The notes under the pieces are model-generated. The model saw nothing but the letters and a program-made list of their open reading frames with translations. It did not search any database and had not been told where the DNA came from. Positions 14,201-25,375 of a DNA stretch of 64,000 nucleotides are shown here, piece after piece. This DNA comes from Aphidius gifuensis. Lineage: Eukaryota > Arthropoda > Insecta > Hymenoptera > Braconidae. The DNA is taken from contig NC_057789.1 in NCBI RefSeq assembly GCF_014905175.1, forward strand, positions 1,736,001 through 1,800,000. Reading direction: 5' to 3'. Each line of letters opens with the position of its first letter. Within the stretch, counting starts at the first letter, position 1. The position numbers and the translations under genes are program-made.

Positions 14201-17200
14201 GGTAACCTATTCAATTCATCCCATGAGAATGCTTGGCACGTTGAATCTTGGATAAAACGTTGTGATATATATAATAATGAAATAAATTCATTAAATTTAT
14301 TTTGTAAATTAGTTGTGACCCAGGAGATAACACCAGCAAGTGGTATTGTTGATGCAATATCAAAAGGTTTGACATGGGCTGAACATATTACAAATATGAT
14401 TGAAATGTTTAATAATAGTTTGAATATTGAATTTTTAATACCAGGAAAAATTATAAAATATAAATTAACATTTACTAATAATAGAAATTTTGATAATAAT
14501 TATATCAGTGGATTTAAAAGTTGGAGTAAAGCCAGAAATATTGGTAATCCAACGAGGCGTGCGACAATTGCTAGATGCAATATGATAACAGCTGGTGACA
14601 CATTGCCGGGTTTAATCGATTCAAACAGCGGGGATCGGGTCAATGAAGGTAAGATATTTGTTGATTTTATTTTGTATATGGTTTTTAAGTAAATAAATTT
14701 ATGAAGAAGGTAGATAAATAAACAAGAAAATGTACACTTGGATGAATAAATAAATAAATAGATAATTAAATTGATGAATGTATAGAAAAATAATTAGAAA
14801 AATAGACAAATAGAAGATGAAATAATTACATGATTGGTTGAATGAATAAATAGACAATTAATTAGATAAATAAATAAATAAATAAAAGGAAAAACAAGTA
14901 AATTAAAAAGTAAATAGATAAATAAAAAATTGATTAATTAATTAACTTTTGAATGATTTAAAAAATAAATAAATAAATAAATAAATGAAATTGTTTTATG
15001 ATAGATTATTTAATTAATTAATTTAGCTAATTTTTCTATTTATTGTTTATTTATTTATTAAATTTTTAACTGAAATATTTTATGATAAAAAATAATAATT
15101 TATAGAGATAAAATTCTTGGAGAAAAAAAAATATAAGATGTGCTTTTAATATCTTGTAATATATATATCTATCAGAGCAAAAAGCAATCCTTATCATAAA
15201 ATTTTAGCATCTTCTTTTGGCTCTCTTAGTTCTCTCCCTCTTTCTCTCTGTGTCATATGCAATTTTAGCCTTAAGGCTTTCACAAACCTTCTTAGTACCT
15301 CTCTCTGAATAATTGGAGGATTTCTACTCGTCGTTCTCTTTGGTTCATGATCATCAACTGAATTCAGAAGCGTGCAAAACTTTTCAAACGATAAACTTTT
15401 ACCAAAACTTTATGAATTAATTAGAATCGGGTCATGAGAAACTCTAGAGTCGAAAACCAGGACATTTTATTTTATTAATATTTATTTTTATTATTATCAC
15501 TTTTTTTTTTTATACTTAATTATGTGCCAGTATCACTCGCTCATTGATTTTACCATAGAATTTATCCAGATTTTAAAATTTCGTATCTTTTCTTCTTTCT
15601 AACAAAAAAATTAATTAAAAAAAAAATTCATTTGCCAGAAAATTATCGTAAAAAGTGTCCAACTTTATAGTTTTTTTTTATTTTTAAAATTTTTTTATAT
15701 CCAATTACAGAAAGATCTAATTTCCATGAATTTCAGTGTCCAAAAAATATTTTCTTTTTATTTTTATTTATAAAAGATATTGTTAAAAATTTTAAAAAAT
15801 AAAAAGCTCATAACAAAGAAGAATTTGCCAATGAAAATGATCTTTTTCTGTTGACGAAAAAAAAAGAAAAAAAAATGCTAAAAACAAAAAAGCTTTGTCT
15901 TCATGGAGAATGGAGATAAGCCTTTTTGTCGTGTATTTTTTTTATTTGTAAATACTTTGAATAAGAGATGAATGGTTGAGTAATTGTTTTATTTTTTTTT
16001 AGATTTTCAATGGCATAGAGAATTACGAGATTCAAGTCCATTGACACATATTGTCTTGTCAAGTTACAGACGTGGTCGACAACGAGGACCAGGTGGTTTA
16101 ATATCAGCTTTAGTAACTCTCAATAAATTTCGAGTATGTAATTTAAATATAAAATCAAAATTTACATATATCATTGGGGTTTTTAAATAAGTAAAAAAGT
16201 CTCAAAGTTTTCAGGGAAAAAGGGTTGAATAATTTTCGTCGTTTCGTGAACAACTGAGCGAGAAATTTGACCCAAACTTGTCTCAACTTTTTAACGAAGA
16301 CCAGTTGAGTTCATTGTCAATTAAAAATATAAAAAAAAAAAATTTTTCTACTGTACTTATACTTTGTACAAAGAAGCTAGATTCAATTCATTTCTTTAGA
16401 TAAAACTTTGAAGATTTTTTTTTTAAATTTCAAAGAAAAAAATCTTATTTTAACTTGAATAAATTTTTTTTTTAAACTCGGAGCTTTTTAACAACTTAAT
16501 ATACTTGAATATTATTTTCTATTGTGTTTTATTAATAATATTATGTCATTTGAATTAACTTATTTTTCATTTTTAGATTGTTTCAATTTTTTTTAAATTC
16601 AAATTTCATTAGTCTCGTTATATTTTGGCTAATTAATAATATAAAAAATTGAAAAACTTTTTAATGGAGCTGTTTGTTAGCTGGTGTTATTGATAATATA
16701 ATATCAAATTTTATCATTTAATTTTTCAATCTTGACGTTGGATTTAATAACGTCATTTTTTATGTAAAAAAATAAGACACTTTGCAATTAATTTTACTTT
16801 CAATTTATATTTATTAAAAATATAAATAAATAATATTTTTTAATTTTATTTTGCATTGTTTTCTTGGTTAAAATATCAATAAAAATTATTTATTAATTTT
16901 ATTTATCGGTGGTTTCTTGGTATCAAGCTCGATAGTCAATTTACAGTAAAAAAAAAAAATTAGTAAATTTGTTGTTTGTTTGTATTTTTTGTTTGTTTAT
17001 ATTTGTTGAATTTGTAAATTTATTGCCTTGGACAATGATGAAAGTTCAGATAGAGTATAATATTTTATTGCGTGAATATTCGAGTATGAAAATAATATAA
17101 ATTTAAAATTTAAAAAAGTATAAATTTTTGAATATTTTAACAGTTTCAAGTTTTCTTGTTTTCTCAACCAACAACATGCTTCTATTTTAAATATATATAA

Positions 17201-19657
17201 AAAAAATAAAAAAACATATCGAAACAGTAAAGTTACGTATAAAATTGTGATTTAAAAATAAAAAAATATTATCAAGTGTAAAAGTTTTTCATATTTTTCA
17301 TATACATTCAAATAAACTTTTCAACTTTTTGTAGACATAATCAAAAAATACACACAGACATTATTATCAGAGATACAAAATAAAAAATAAAAAAACAAAC
17401 TTTAAAAATTTATCAACAAAATAAGCTCATTTTTAACGACTAATTTACTCAATTTTTAAATTTATCTAAATTGAAAAATAAAAAAAGTAAATACATTATT
17501 CCAAAAAATAAAAATGAAAAATTTAATAATTCATATAATTAAAAATATTTTTTTTATGCTGTAATAAAATTGATTAATTAAAATAATTTGATTTAACAAA
17601 ATTAAATATATTTTTTCTTTTTAATTAACACTGATACAGGTGAAAAAAAAAATAAAGAATTTACGAATAATTTATTTCGAACCAATACCACAAAATTGGC
17701 GAATAATATTAAAATAAATTTATTGATAATTGTTTCTGGCTTTCTATGTTACAATGAAATAATATAATAATAAAAATGTAATTATCTCATTTGTATAATT
17801 TGTCGTATTATTTAAATACTATAAATATAAATTCAGGAGATAATTTAGTTGAAAAAAAAAGGATAAATAGTCATTGTGTTTGAATTTTAAGAGAGATTAT
17901 TAATTAACTTGATGAATTATTTTCAACTAAATGGTTTTATATATTTTTTATTTATTTTTAGATATTACAAGAAGCTGCAGCAGTATTACCACATGACGAT
18001 AGAATATTAATGCTTGATGCAATTCAAAAAGTTTCGAGAGAAGCATCAAGAAGACAAAGGAAAAATAGTTGTCCAAATTTAAATGCATCAGAAATACCAA
18101 GGCAAATTTACAGACCAAGGTGATTAAAAAATAATACAAATTAAAATAGATAAAATAATAAATAATACAAATTATTTTGTTGTATGAAAAACATAATTTT
18201 TTAATTAATCCGAGATATATGGTAAAAGTAAATTTGCAAACTATTTAATGGAATATTTATTTATTTATCATTATTTTCGTAAAGTTTGATGATAGTCATT
18301 GTGTCATTATAATTATGTATGTATTGCTGTGTTTGTTTTGTTTTTTAGACTTCTATTTGAGGATTATTTTACAACAAAACTGTTATTATTATTAAAATAA
18401 AAAATTAAGTTAAAAAATCATTAAATTAGAAATTGCAAAAGGATATTTTGGCGTCTGGGACAAATATTTCCGAGCATAGAACCAGGAAAGAGGCTTGATC
18501 ATTGCTCATTCTTTGCAAGGAGACATTTGTTCCACACGTTTAGTCCTTGGATCCCAAAGAGAAGATTTTGTCGCTATCCATTTTGTGAGATGCCATGTAT
18601 TCATCATTATTATATAAACACTTACTTAACAAAAACATTAGAACAAAGTACAAAGACAAAACCAACCAAGATTCGAGCCCAAGACTACAGGCATCATAAA
18701 ACGGGACCCTGTCCCACTAAACCACAAGCTTGCTTGTCATTCAAACGAAAAAAATATCTAAATAAATTAATTTACAATTTTTCCAAAATATATGATAAAA
18801 GTAAATTTAGAAAAAATAAATAAACTATTAAATGGAATATTTATTTATTTATCATAATAATTTTTGAAATTGAAAAAAAAAAAATTTTTAATCAAAGAAA
18901 TTAATTTTTAATTGAAGCAAATAATTTTTAAATTAAATAGAATATTTTTCAATTAAAGAAAAATATTTTATTGAAGAAAAAAAATATTTACAAATGAAAA
19001 ATTAGCTTGTTCATTTATTTATTGTTATTTATTAAAGATCAGAAAATCAATTGATGAAAGTGGCATCATCAAAACCACCAGAATTGGCTGAAAAATTTAA
19101 TGTAATATTATCAGAACGTGAAAAACAATTACAAAAAGAAATAATGGAAATACATGATACATTGACAAAAGGTTTACGACCAAGTTTAATTAATGATTGG
19201 GATTCAAGTTCAGTATTATCATGGACATCGTCAAATAATTCACTTGGAAAATATAAACGACATGGTGGACGTGTACCAATTTGGGAAACTCGTGGTAAAT
19301 AATCATTAATTTTATAAATTGTTTAATTTGTAAATTATAAATTAAATTTATATTCTGGCTAATATGTTGATGGAAAAAAAAATTAATTTACATTTTTAAG
19401 GTACTCTTTCAATGTGGGACCGAGTTGAGTGTGATGATGATTTGAAAAAATTTAAATCTAATGACGTGACAAGTCATGAGGAATCAACAAATTTTAATTG
19501 TTTAGAAAAAAGACAGTTGAAAAAAAATAAAAGCTGTGATGATGATGATGATGGTGATGATGTTGATGATGAAATTTTACCATCTTGGGATTTTCTTGAA
19601 ACAACATTAAATCAAAAACTTCTTCAGTACACTAATTTTGATGATGATAAATTTTGA
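5269..19657 (+). CDS. Long Mab-21 / cGAS-like fold protein, N-myristoylated, 14 exons
   Basis: Exons: 5269-5407, 5480-5604, 5994-6228, 6521-6640, 8806-9038, 10042-10251, 11063-11276, 13427-13701, 13770-14073, 14151-14648, 16003-16133, 17962-18119, 19038-19294 and 19401-19657. They join in frame to 3156 nt (1051 aa), with GT-AG at every junction. The N-terminus MGCGSSGGKISEA fits N-myristoylation at Gly2 with possible palmitoylation at Cys3, so membrane tethering is likely. Residues about 90-520 resemble the Mab-21 nucleotidyltransferase-fold and helical region: FQYLLRIDAL, PGFVRLKIRD, KADVEVRIFIGIGIDGW, WWWSLERTGPDP and the helix YNKRQLKYLSLIIKEIL. The rest (520-1051) is a long extension I do not recognise, ending in an Asp-rich tract and PSWDFLETTL. 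Human MB21D2 is about 490 aa, so this is about twice that. Family placement is by eye. The metal-ligand positions look substituted, so a scaffold or sensor role is more likely than catalysis. Confidence 0.82.
5760..5993 (+). repeat. Degenerate (TTTA)n tract before exon 3 of the Mab-21-like gene
   Basis: Repeated TTTATTTATT/AATTAATT words form a degenerate 4-bp microsatellite in intron 2, running to the acceptor of exon 3. Similar tracts flank several other exons. Confidence 0.6.
7330..7490. repeat. Degenerate (TAAA)n tract in intron 4
   Basis: TAAATAAAT and ATTGATAAATAAAT words recur with a 4-bp register. This is low-complexity DNA with no coding signal. Confidence 0.55.
7683..8270. repeat. 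Tandem array, four units of about 152-160 bp, in intron 4
   Basis: Units begin with TATTAAGCTAGCACAACTTT at 7683, 7843 and 7995, and with a diverged version (AAGGTAGCAC) at about 8147. Each continues through AATAATCATCGGATCTCGATG, a TGTGCGAATTATGTG block, ATGTGTGAAGAAATAAATTTG-type sequence and an AT-rich spacer. The first three are nearly identical and the fourth is clearly diverged, which suggests expansion from one side. Confidence 0.85.
8328..8378. repeat. CpG-rich hairpin pair, possible transposon end
   Basis: Two adjacent hairpins: ACCTT-TTAG-AAGGT, then GGCGCGC-GTA-GCGCGCC (8352-8368) with perfect 7-bp arms. This is the densest CpG cluster I noticed in the window. Terminal GC hairpins mark Helitron 3' ends, but no CTRR end follows here, so assignment to a class is not possible. 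It lies about 60 bp past the tandem array. Confidence 0.4.
8380..8600. repeat. Degenerate (TAAA)n tract in intron 4
   Basis: AATAAATTAA, TAAATAAAT and similar words fill this segment just after the CpG-rich hairpin. Nothing else is seen in it. Confidence 0.5.
9840..10030. repeat. Degenerate (TTTA)n tract before exon 6
   Basis: TTATTTATTTATT words with a 4-bp register run nearly to the acceptor at 10041. The position mirrors the tract before exon 3. Confidence 0.55.
14690..15060. repeat. Degenerate (AAAT)n tract after exon 10
   Basis: TAAATAAATAGAT and GATGAATGTATAG type words form a long degenerate 4-bp microsatellite at the start of intron 10. No coding signal is seen. Confidence 0.55.
18431..18742 (-). 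mobile_element. tRNA-headed repeat, copy A (intron 12 of the Mab-21-like gene)
   Basis: On the minus strand the copy reads head to tail. The head has an A-box-like GTGGTTTAGTGG and a B-box-like GGGCTCGAATC. A core follows (18534-18669 on the plus strand). The conserved tail folds back and ends in CCTTTTGCAATT. The tail contains the shared blocks CAAAGAATGAG and CTTTCCTGGTTCTATGCTC. It sits in an intron of a plus-strand gene in antisense orientation. It is non-autonomous, and no coding capacity is supported. Confidence 0.8.
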
Positions 19658-19711
19658 ATATCAATTTTTTTATTATACATTTATATTTAAAAAAGGATAA
19701 AATTTATGAAA

Positions 19712-19717
19712 AATAAA
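19712..19717 (+). terminator. Polyadenylation signal AATAAA for the Mab-21-like gene
   Basis: The hexamer lies about 55 nt after the stop codon at 19655-19657. Position fits a short 3' UTR. The motif is frequent in this composition. Confidence 0.4.
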
Positions 19718-20912
19718 TTTAATTTTTGGATATAAAAAATTATTATCAACGTATATAGCAAAAATGAAATGTATTTTTTATAAAATTGATGTTGTAAATT
19801 TTTTAAAAACATAAATGTAAATGTATCTTTAACAATGTTAATTTTTTTAATAAAAATTATCGTTAATTTTCGACTCATGAGTATGAAATGGTAATTGTCA
19901 TTTATTCTTATTACAATGTTTTCTCACAGACATAATATCAAGAAATGAAAAATAAAAAAGGATAAAAGCTCAAAATAAAATTCTTGATATTTTTAAAAAT
20001 AAAGTCTCCCATGTTATTTGACTTGAGAATAATATTTTCTAATAAATCTAGCTTTTATTTCATAAACTTTTTATTTGTTTTTTTTTAATTTTCTTGTTAA
20101 ATTTTATTGACGAGTTAAATTTCAGTAGATACTTTGACGTGTTTAACGAGTCAATTTTAAAAATCCAATTGACATTAACTGTATCGATTGATTGAGTCTA
20201 AATTATTTCCAATAAAATAAATTGAAATTCGAAAAAAATAAATGTTATTAAAACATTATTTTCTATAAAAAATAAACAAACAATAAAAAAGCTATAAATA
20301 AAAAAACTAAATACATGAAAAAATGAATAATTAAATAAATAAATTTCCTGGAAAATCTTGAATATTTGGTGGTAAAAAAAGTGGCTTAATATGGTGCAAG
20401 TTTAAAGACACTATATTTAAAATACAGCAAAAAGTGAAACAAGTTAAATTATCAAGAAGCGTTAAGAGAAAACGCTTGCATACATTAACCCTAAATTTTG
20501 TTTATTATGCATCCTGTAGTAAGATAATAATAATAATAATTATTATTATTATTTTAATTGTTGGGTTGTTAATATTGTCGACTGGATGGTTTTACCTTAT
20601 TTTGTATACGTAATAAATTTTCCGGATCATGATAAAAAATAAAACAATAAAAAAAATAAAACAATAAATTAATATACTTGTAAATTAGAAAACAATGTTA
20701 GTTTATCCTATTTAAAAAAATCACTTCATTTCACTCAACTTCACACTGAAACTTTTTATTGTGTTATTATTTTTTTTGTTTATTTTGAAGTTAGCTGAAA
20801 TATAGTGATATTTTGTAAATTATAAATAGAATAAACAAAAAAATAATATTATAAACATTTTATCCAGTAATGGAAAATATATATATACATAAATAATCGG
20901 TCAGTAGAAAAT

Positions 20913-21196
20913 ATCAAGCAAGCTTGTGGTTAAGGGAGTCAAAGCATGAGGTTACAGTGCGTGAAGTGTTCAGTTCAAATCGTTATTGAGTTCAGTATCA
21001 AGTTGTAATGTATAGAAGTTTGTTGTTATCTCGATATTATAGACGTTACTGATTAAGCCTTCATTATCTGAAGAGCCCAAGGTCATAGCGTGTGAGACAA
21101 TTATCTTCTGGCAAAGAGCGAGTGGGAGGGTAGCCCCTTTCCTGGTTCTATGCTGGAAAATATTTGTCTCAGACGCCAAAATATCCTTTTGCAATA
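20913..21196 (+). mobile_element. tRNA-headed repeat, copy B
   Basis: The head (CAAGCAAGCTTGTGGTTAAG) lacks the usual TGG end of the A box. The B-box-like AGTTCAAATC is at about 20972-20981. The core 20982-21094 matches no other copy by eye. The foldback tail starts at 21095 (GAGACAATTATCTTC), pairs with 21156-21170, and ends in CCTTTTGCAAT. Changes on both arms of the stem are compensatory relative to other copies. The left flank resembles that of copy C. Confidence 0.8.
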
Positions 21197-22149
21197 TAGT
21201 GATTTATTATTTTGTAAATTATGAAAAAATTCTAATATTATCTTTATTCATCCCTTAACCACGTCCCGTAATTACTTTTATATACTCAGTCCTTTATCTA
21301 ACTTGTAAAAAATTATTTCGAAGCGCACGCATGAGCTAGTTTAATAAAAAATTATATTTTATAATAAAAAAACAAATTATTTATAAAATAAACAATCACC
21401 GTTTTTATCGTTTAATTTTTCTTTTAATTTAACACTCTTGCCAAAGTTTTAGGTATTGATAAATTATTATTATTAAATTGTTTTCTCTTTTTTTATTTCT
21501 TCCATTAAATTAGATTTTTTTCTTCCCAAAATCACGATGAATCTCGTTAATTAGTTGCACGAGAGAAGCCCACAAAATTGCAAAGATTGTTTGCTAATGA
21601 AACTAGAGTAATTAACTATTTGTGATGAAACTAAATGTATATCTATAACATTTTCCTATTATCGATTTTATTTTAATGGTATTTGTCGAAATTTTACACT
21701 GTTTATTTAATCAAAAAAAAAATTAGTTTTATTAATTTACCTAATTATATTAAATATAAATTTTTATTGAATTTAATATGTCAATGAATAAATCAAGAAA
21801 TAATTAATTATAAAGAAAAAAAAAATTACTTTATTAATAAATTAATTAATTATTTATAAAAAAAATTATATTAATTTATAATCAAGATAATAATTTAATA
21901 ACTTTTATTATAATTTTTGACTACATATAAATAATATTATGAACAATCTAAATTTAAAATTTAATTTAAGAAAAAATAAAGTAAAAAAGTCTTAAATTTG
22001 ACACTTTTAAAATTTAATTTTAATATGACCAGAAATAATCCAGTAAAGTTGAATGATAAGGGAAAAAAAAAAAAAGGAAAAATAATGTGATAAAGAATGA
22101 GGAAGCTGCTGTTTTCTTGGACTTAAAATAATACAAGTGTACATGCAAG

Positions 22150-22285
22150 GGGTTGCAGGGGTTGTTGTGCGCCAGCGCAGTTATTTCATGCAGTTGAATA
22201 TCTCAGTTATCCAGCATCCCTTCAACTATCCGATTCAGCTTCTCGTGAGAGGTGTGTCGAGCTTGTTCTTCCGCGTTATCAACTA
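22150..22285 (+). promoter_or_regulatory. GC-richer patch with initiator-like sequence
   Basis: This segment contains GTTGTGCGCCAGCGCAG, then TCAGTT (an arthropod initiator match) and GATTC about 28 nt further on (4 of 5 matches to the downstream promoter element), then a GC-richer stretch to GCGTTATCAAC. It could be the promoter and first non-coding exon of the membrane-protein gene whose ATG is at 35795. That link is speculative. Confidence 0.22.
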
Positions 22286-24464
22286 AAAAAATATAATCAA
22301 AAAAAAAAATACAAACTACATAAACAATGTATTAAATAATATTTATCTAAAATTTTTATTTAAAAAATTAACGTAATTAGCAAACCAACAAAAAAAGTGA
22401 TTTAATTTAGTATAAATTTTTTGTGTATTATTTTAATTTAATTTATTATTTTGTGATTATAAAAATTAAAATTTTTCATTATGATAATTTAATATCCTAG
22501 TGGATTTAATAATAACTTCAGTTGAAACTTTTTTCTTTTAGAAAAAAAACCAAACAGTTATAATTAAAATATAAAAAGTAGTTTTTTTAAAAAAAAAATT
22601 ATATGGACCGGTGAATGTTACAAGAGGAATCAAGCAGCATATTAACTGGGCTTTTTAGAATACGCAAAATCCCTTGACCGGGATTAACTACTGCAGCACG
22701 TGAACTGGTAAGCGCTTTGTATTATTTCTCTTTTTTCATCAGTGCTTTTTATTTAGCTAATTTTTTATTTAAACTATCGAAAAAAATATTTGACAAAGGA
22801 AAAAAAAAAGCTCTGCATGTGAATAAAGTCAGACATGCCTAAAAATGTGATATATTTCAATTTTTATTTTTTTCCACCAACACGATGATAAACATCCTCG
22901 TAAACAAGAATTCAAATTTTTTTTTTGTTTTTATTTTTCACGAGGAAAAGTACGAAAACTTTTTATACATTTTTTCTTTTTTTTTCGCAGACAGTATTGG
23001 TTTTTTTTTTGAATATTTTTGTTTATTTATTTTGAGGGTGTGTGTCATTAAGAGTTGGTGTATATGATTTTATTTTATTTTATTTTTAAAATGAAATAAA
23101 AAATAAGGCCAATTAGAAGAACGTGATGCTATGAAGCTGGTGTAATTAAAGCTCAGCTCAAGACCTTTTCTTGTTATCTTGGCTTGACTCTTATTACTTT
23201 ATGGTTTCACTGATCCCTTTGATGAATCAACCCAACAATATATTTTACAAAAAAAAAAAAAAAATACTATAATAAAATTACAATATTATTTTATTTTTAA
23301 TAATTTTTATTAAATTTATACTTAGCTTTTATCATCCAAAAAAAAAAAATTTTTAATATTTTTTTTTTGCTCAACCACTGGGAGGAAAATAAGTGGGCTT
23401 GTTATGTGTATAACCTGTTTCGATTAATCAAGATTTTCTGGATATAAATTTTGATTATAAAAACAACAATTTACTATTTTTTTATTTGAGAGAAAAATAA
23501 TAAATAAACACAATGATAAATTGAACGTTTCAATTGGAGAGAGCTTTTTTATTGTGGCTATAATTTGTTCAGTGGATTGTTGAAAATTAAAAGGAGTATT
23601 TATGAATTTATTTGGACAATAAATTATAGATAAATAATTACACTTTAAATAAATATAAATGTTATGCTGGTTGTTAAAGTACAAATTTATCAAAAAATAA
23701 ATATTCATCATGTATTTTATTCATTGAAATTTTGAGATATTTAAATTTCAATTTAAAGTGTTAAAATTTTCAGTAAGTTAATGCTTGTAAATATATCTGG
23801 TTTTGAATAATAATGTATTTTGAATTTATATATATGTTTTTCGTATGTAAAATAAAATTAAAATAATTGTGTGAGAAATTTTAGAGCTGAGTAAATGAAA
23901 AATTTATAATAATTTATTTAAGAGAAAGAGAGGTATTAAATGTTAAATTTTAAAATTTAAATTTTATATTTATCTCTTTTATTTGAGGGTGTAATGCAGT
24001 AGATTATAATATTTTTAGAAATAATCTTGGAATAGGTTAATGACTCTTGACCACTGGTTGTACCACACGTTAACCACTTTAAAGTATTTCTCACTTTTTT
24101 AATTTGTCCTTTCTCAACAGTTTTAAATCTATCTCACTTTTATAATTCTTATGTACTAATGCGGATTTTATATATGTTCAAGTTGTTTTCACTGAAAATG
24201 CAGATGATAATGTTCTTTTTATTTTTTTTTTACTCGTATTATACAAAGTACTTGAAAACATTTCACATTTGTCTGACTATTCCTCGACTTTTCTACTGAA
24301 TTACACATGGAACTATTTTTCTTTGATTTTAAATTTTTTATTTTTTTACTTTTTTTTCTTCTTGATCCATCAACATTATTCTTGTCATCATTATAATTTA
24401 TTAAATTTTTTTCTTCACGAATAAATATCTTGAACATAAATTTTTAAATTAAATCATATTTAGA

Positions 24465-25375
24465 ATAAAAGCTAATAATTATAAAAATAAGCCAAGGACA
24501 GTAAAAAATAAACAAAATAATATTATAAAAATTTTATCTAAAAATGGAAAATATATATAGATAAATAATAATCGGTTAGTAGAAAATACCGAGCAGGCTT
24601 GTGGTTGCGGGAGTCAAGGCCCCGTTTAACAGTTCTAAATACTCTGGAGTTCAAATCCATGTTAAACTAATATGCACTAATATGTACTAACATATTGGTA
24701 CTAACCGTCCATCATACTTCTATAGTTGCAATTATATTATGTCGAATTTATTGGTTAATAGTCATCACATGGCACAAACGGGTGTGTGGAACAAATATCT
24801 CCCGCAAAGAACGAGTAAAGATAGCCTCTTTCCTGGTTCTATGCTCGGTAATATTTGTCCCAGACGCTGTAATATCCTTTTGCAATTTCTAATTTAATAA
24901 TTTTAATAACTTAATTTTTTTTTATTAACAATAATTAACAGTGTTGTTGTCATGTACTCCCCAAATAGTAGTTTAAAAAATTGAACAAATCTAGTAACAC
25001 ATATAATCGTAATGACACAATAACTATCATTGAATTTCAAAAAAATTATCATAAATAAATAAATATTCCATTTAATAATTTATTTATTTTTTTTGCAAAT
25101 TTACTTTTATCATATATCTTGAATAAATTGCAAATTAATTTATTCAAAAATTAATTAATTAGTCATCGTATTGTAATGGCTTGATGTTGATATTTTTTTT
25201 CATTTAATTTTTTTAATATTTACCTTTCAAATAATGTATCAAAATGTTTATTTATTTTATTTATTCATTCAATTTATTATTATATATTATTAACGAGATA
25301 ATTATTACAAATCTTGGATAAATTCTGTGATTAATTTATTTTCTACTTGCTAGTGGAAATCTTTGTTGTTGGATT
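24465..25375 (+). mobile_element. Composite repeat element carrying tRNA-headed copy C
   Basis: The outer left module begins near 24465 (AAAGCTAATAATTATAAAAAT). The unit itself is 24589-24887, with the head at TGTGGTTGCGGGAG, the B-box-like GGAGTTCAAATCC, the core 24659-24787 and a foldback tail ending CCTTTTGCAATT. A right flank to about 25375 matches, in inverted orientation, the flank of copy E at 34385-34862, including TTTTCTACTTGCTAGTGG near the end. It looks like a nearly full-length single-unit element. Confidence 0.7.

Noticed and set aside
23424..23711. 95-codon minus-strand frame
   Set aside because: Part looks peptide-like (CPNKFINTPFNFQQS), but nothing recognisable, no splice context, and a strongly Asn/Tyr/Phe-biased start.
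24219..24437. 72-codon Lys/Asn-rich minus-strand frame
   Set aside because: Codon choice is acceptable, but the peptide is low in complexity and there is no promoter, splice or homology support. It also ends beside repeat copy C.
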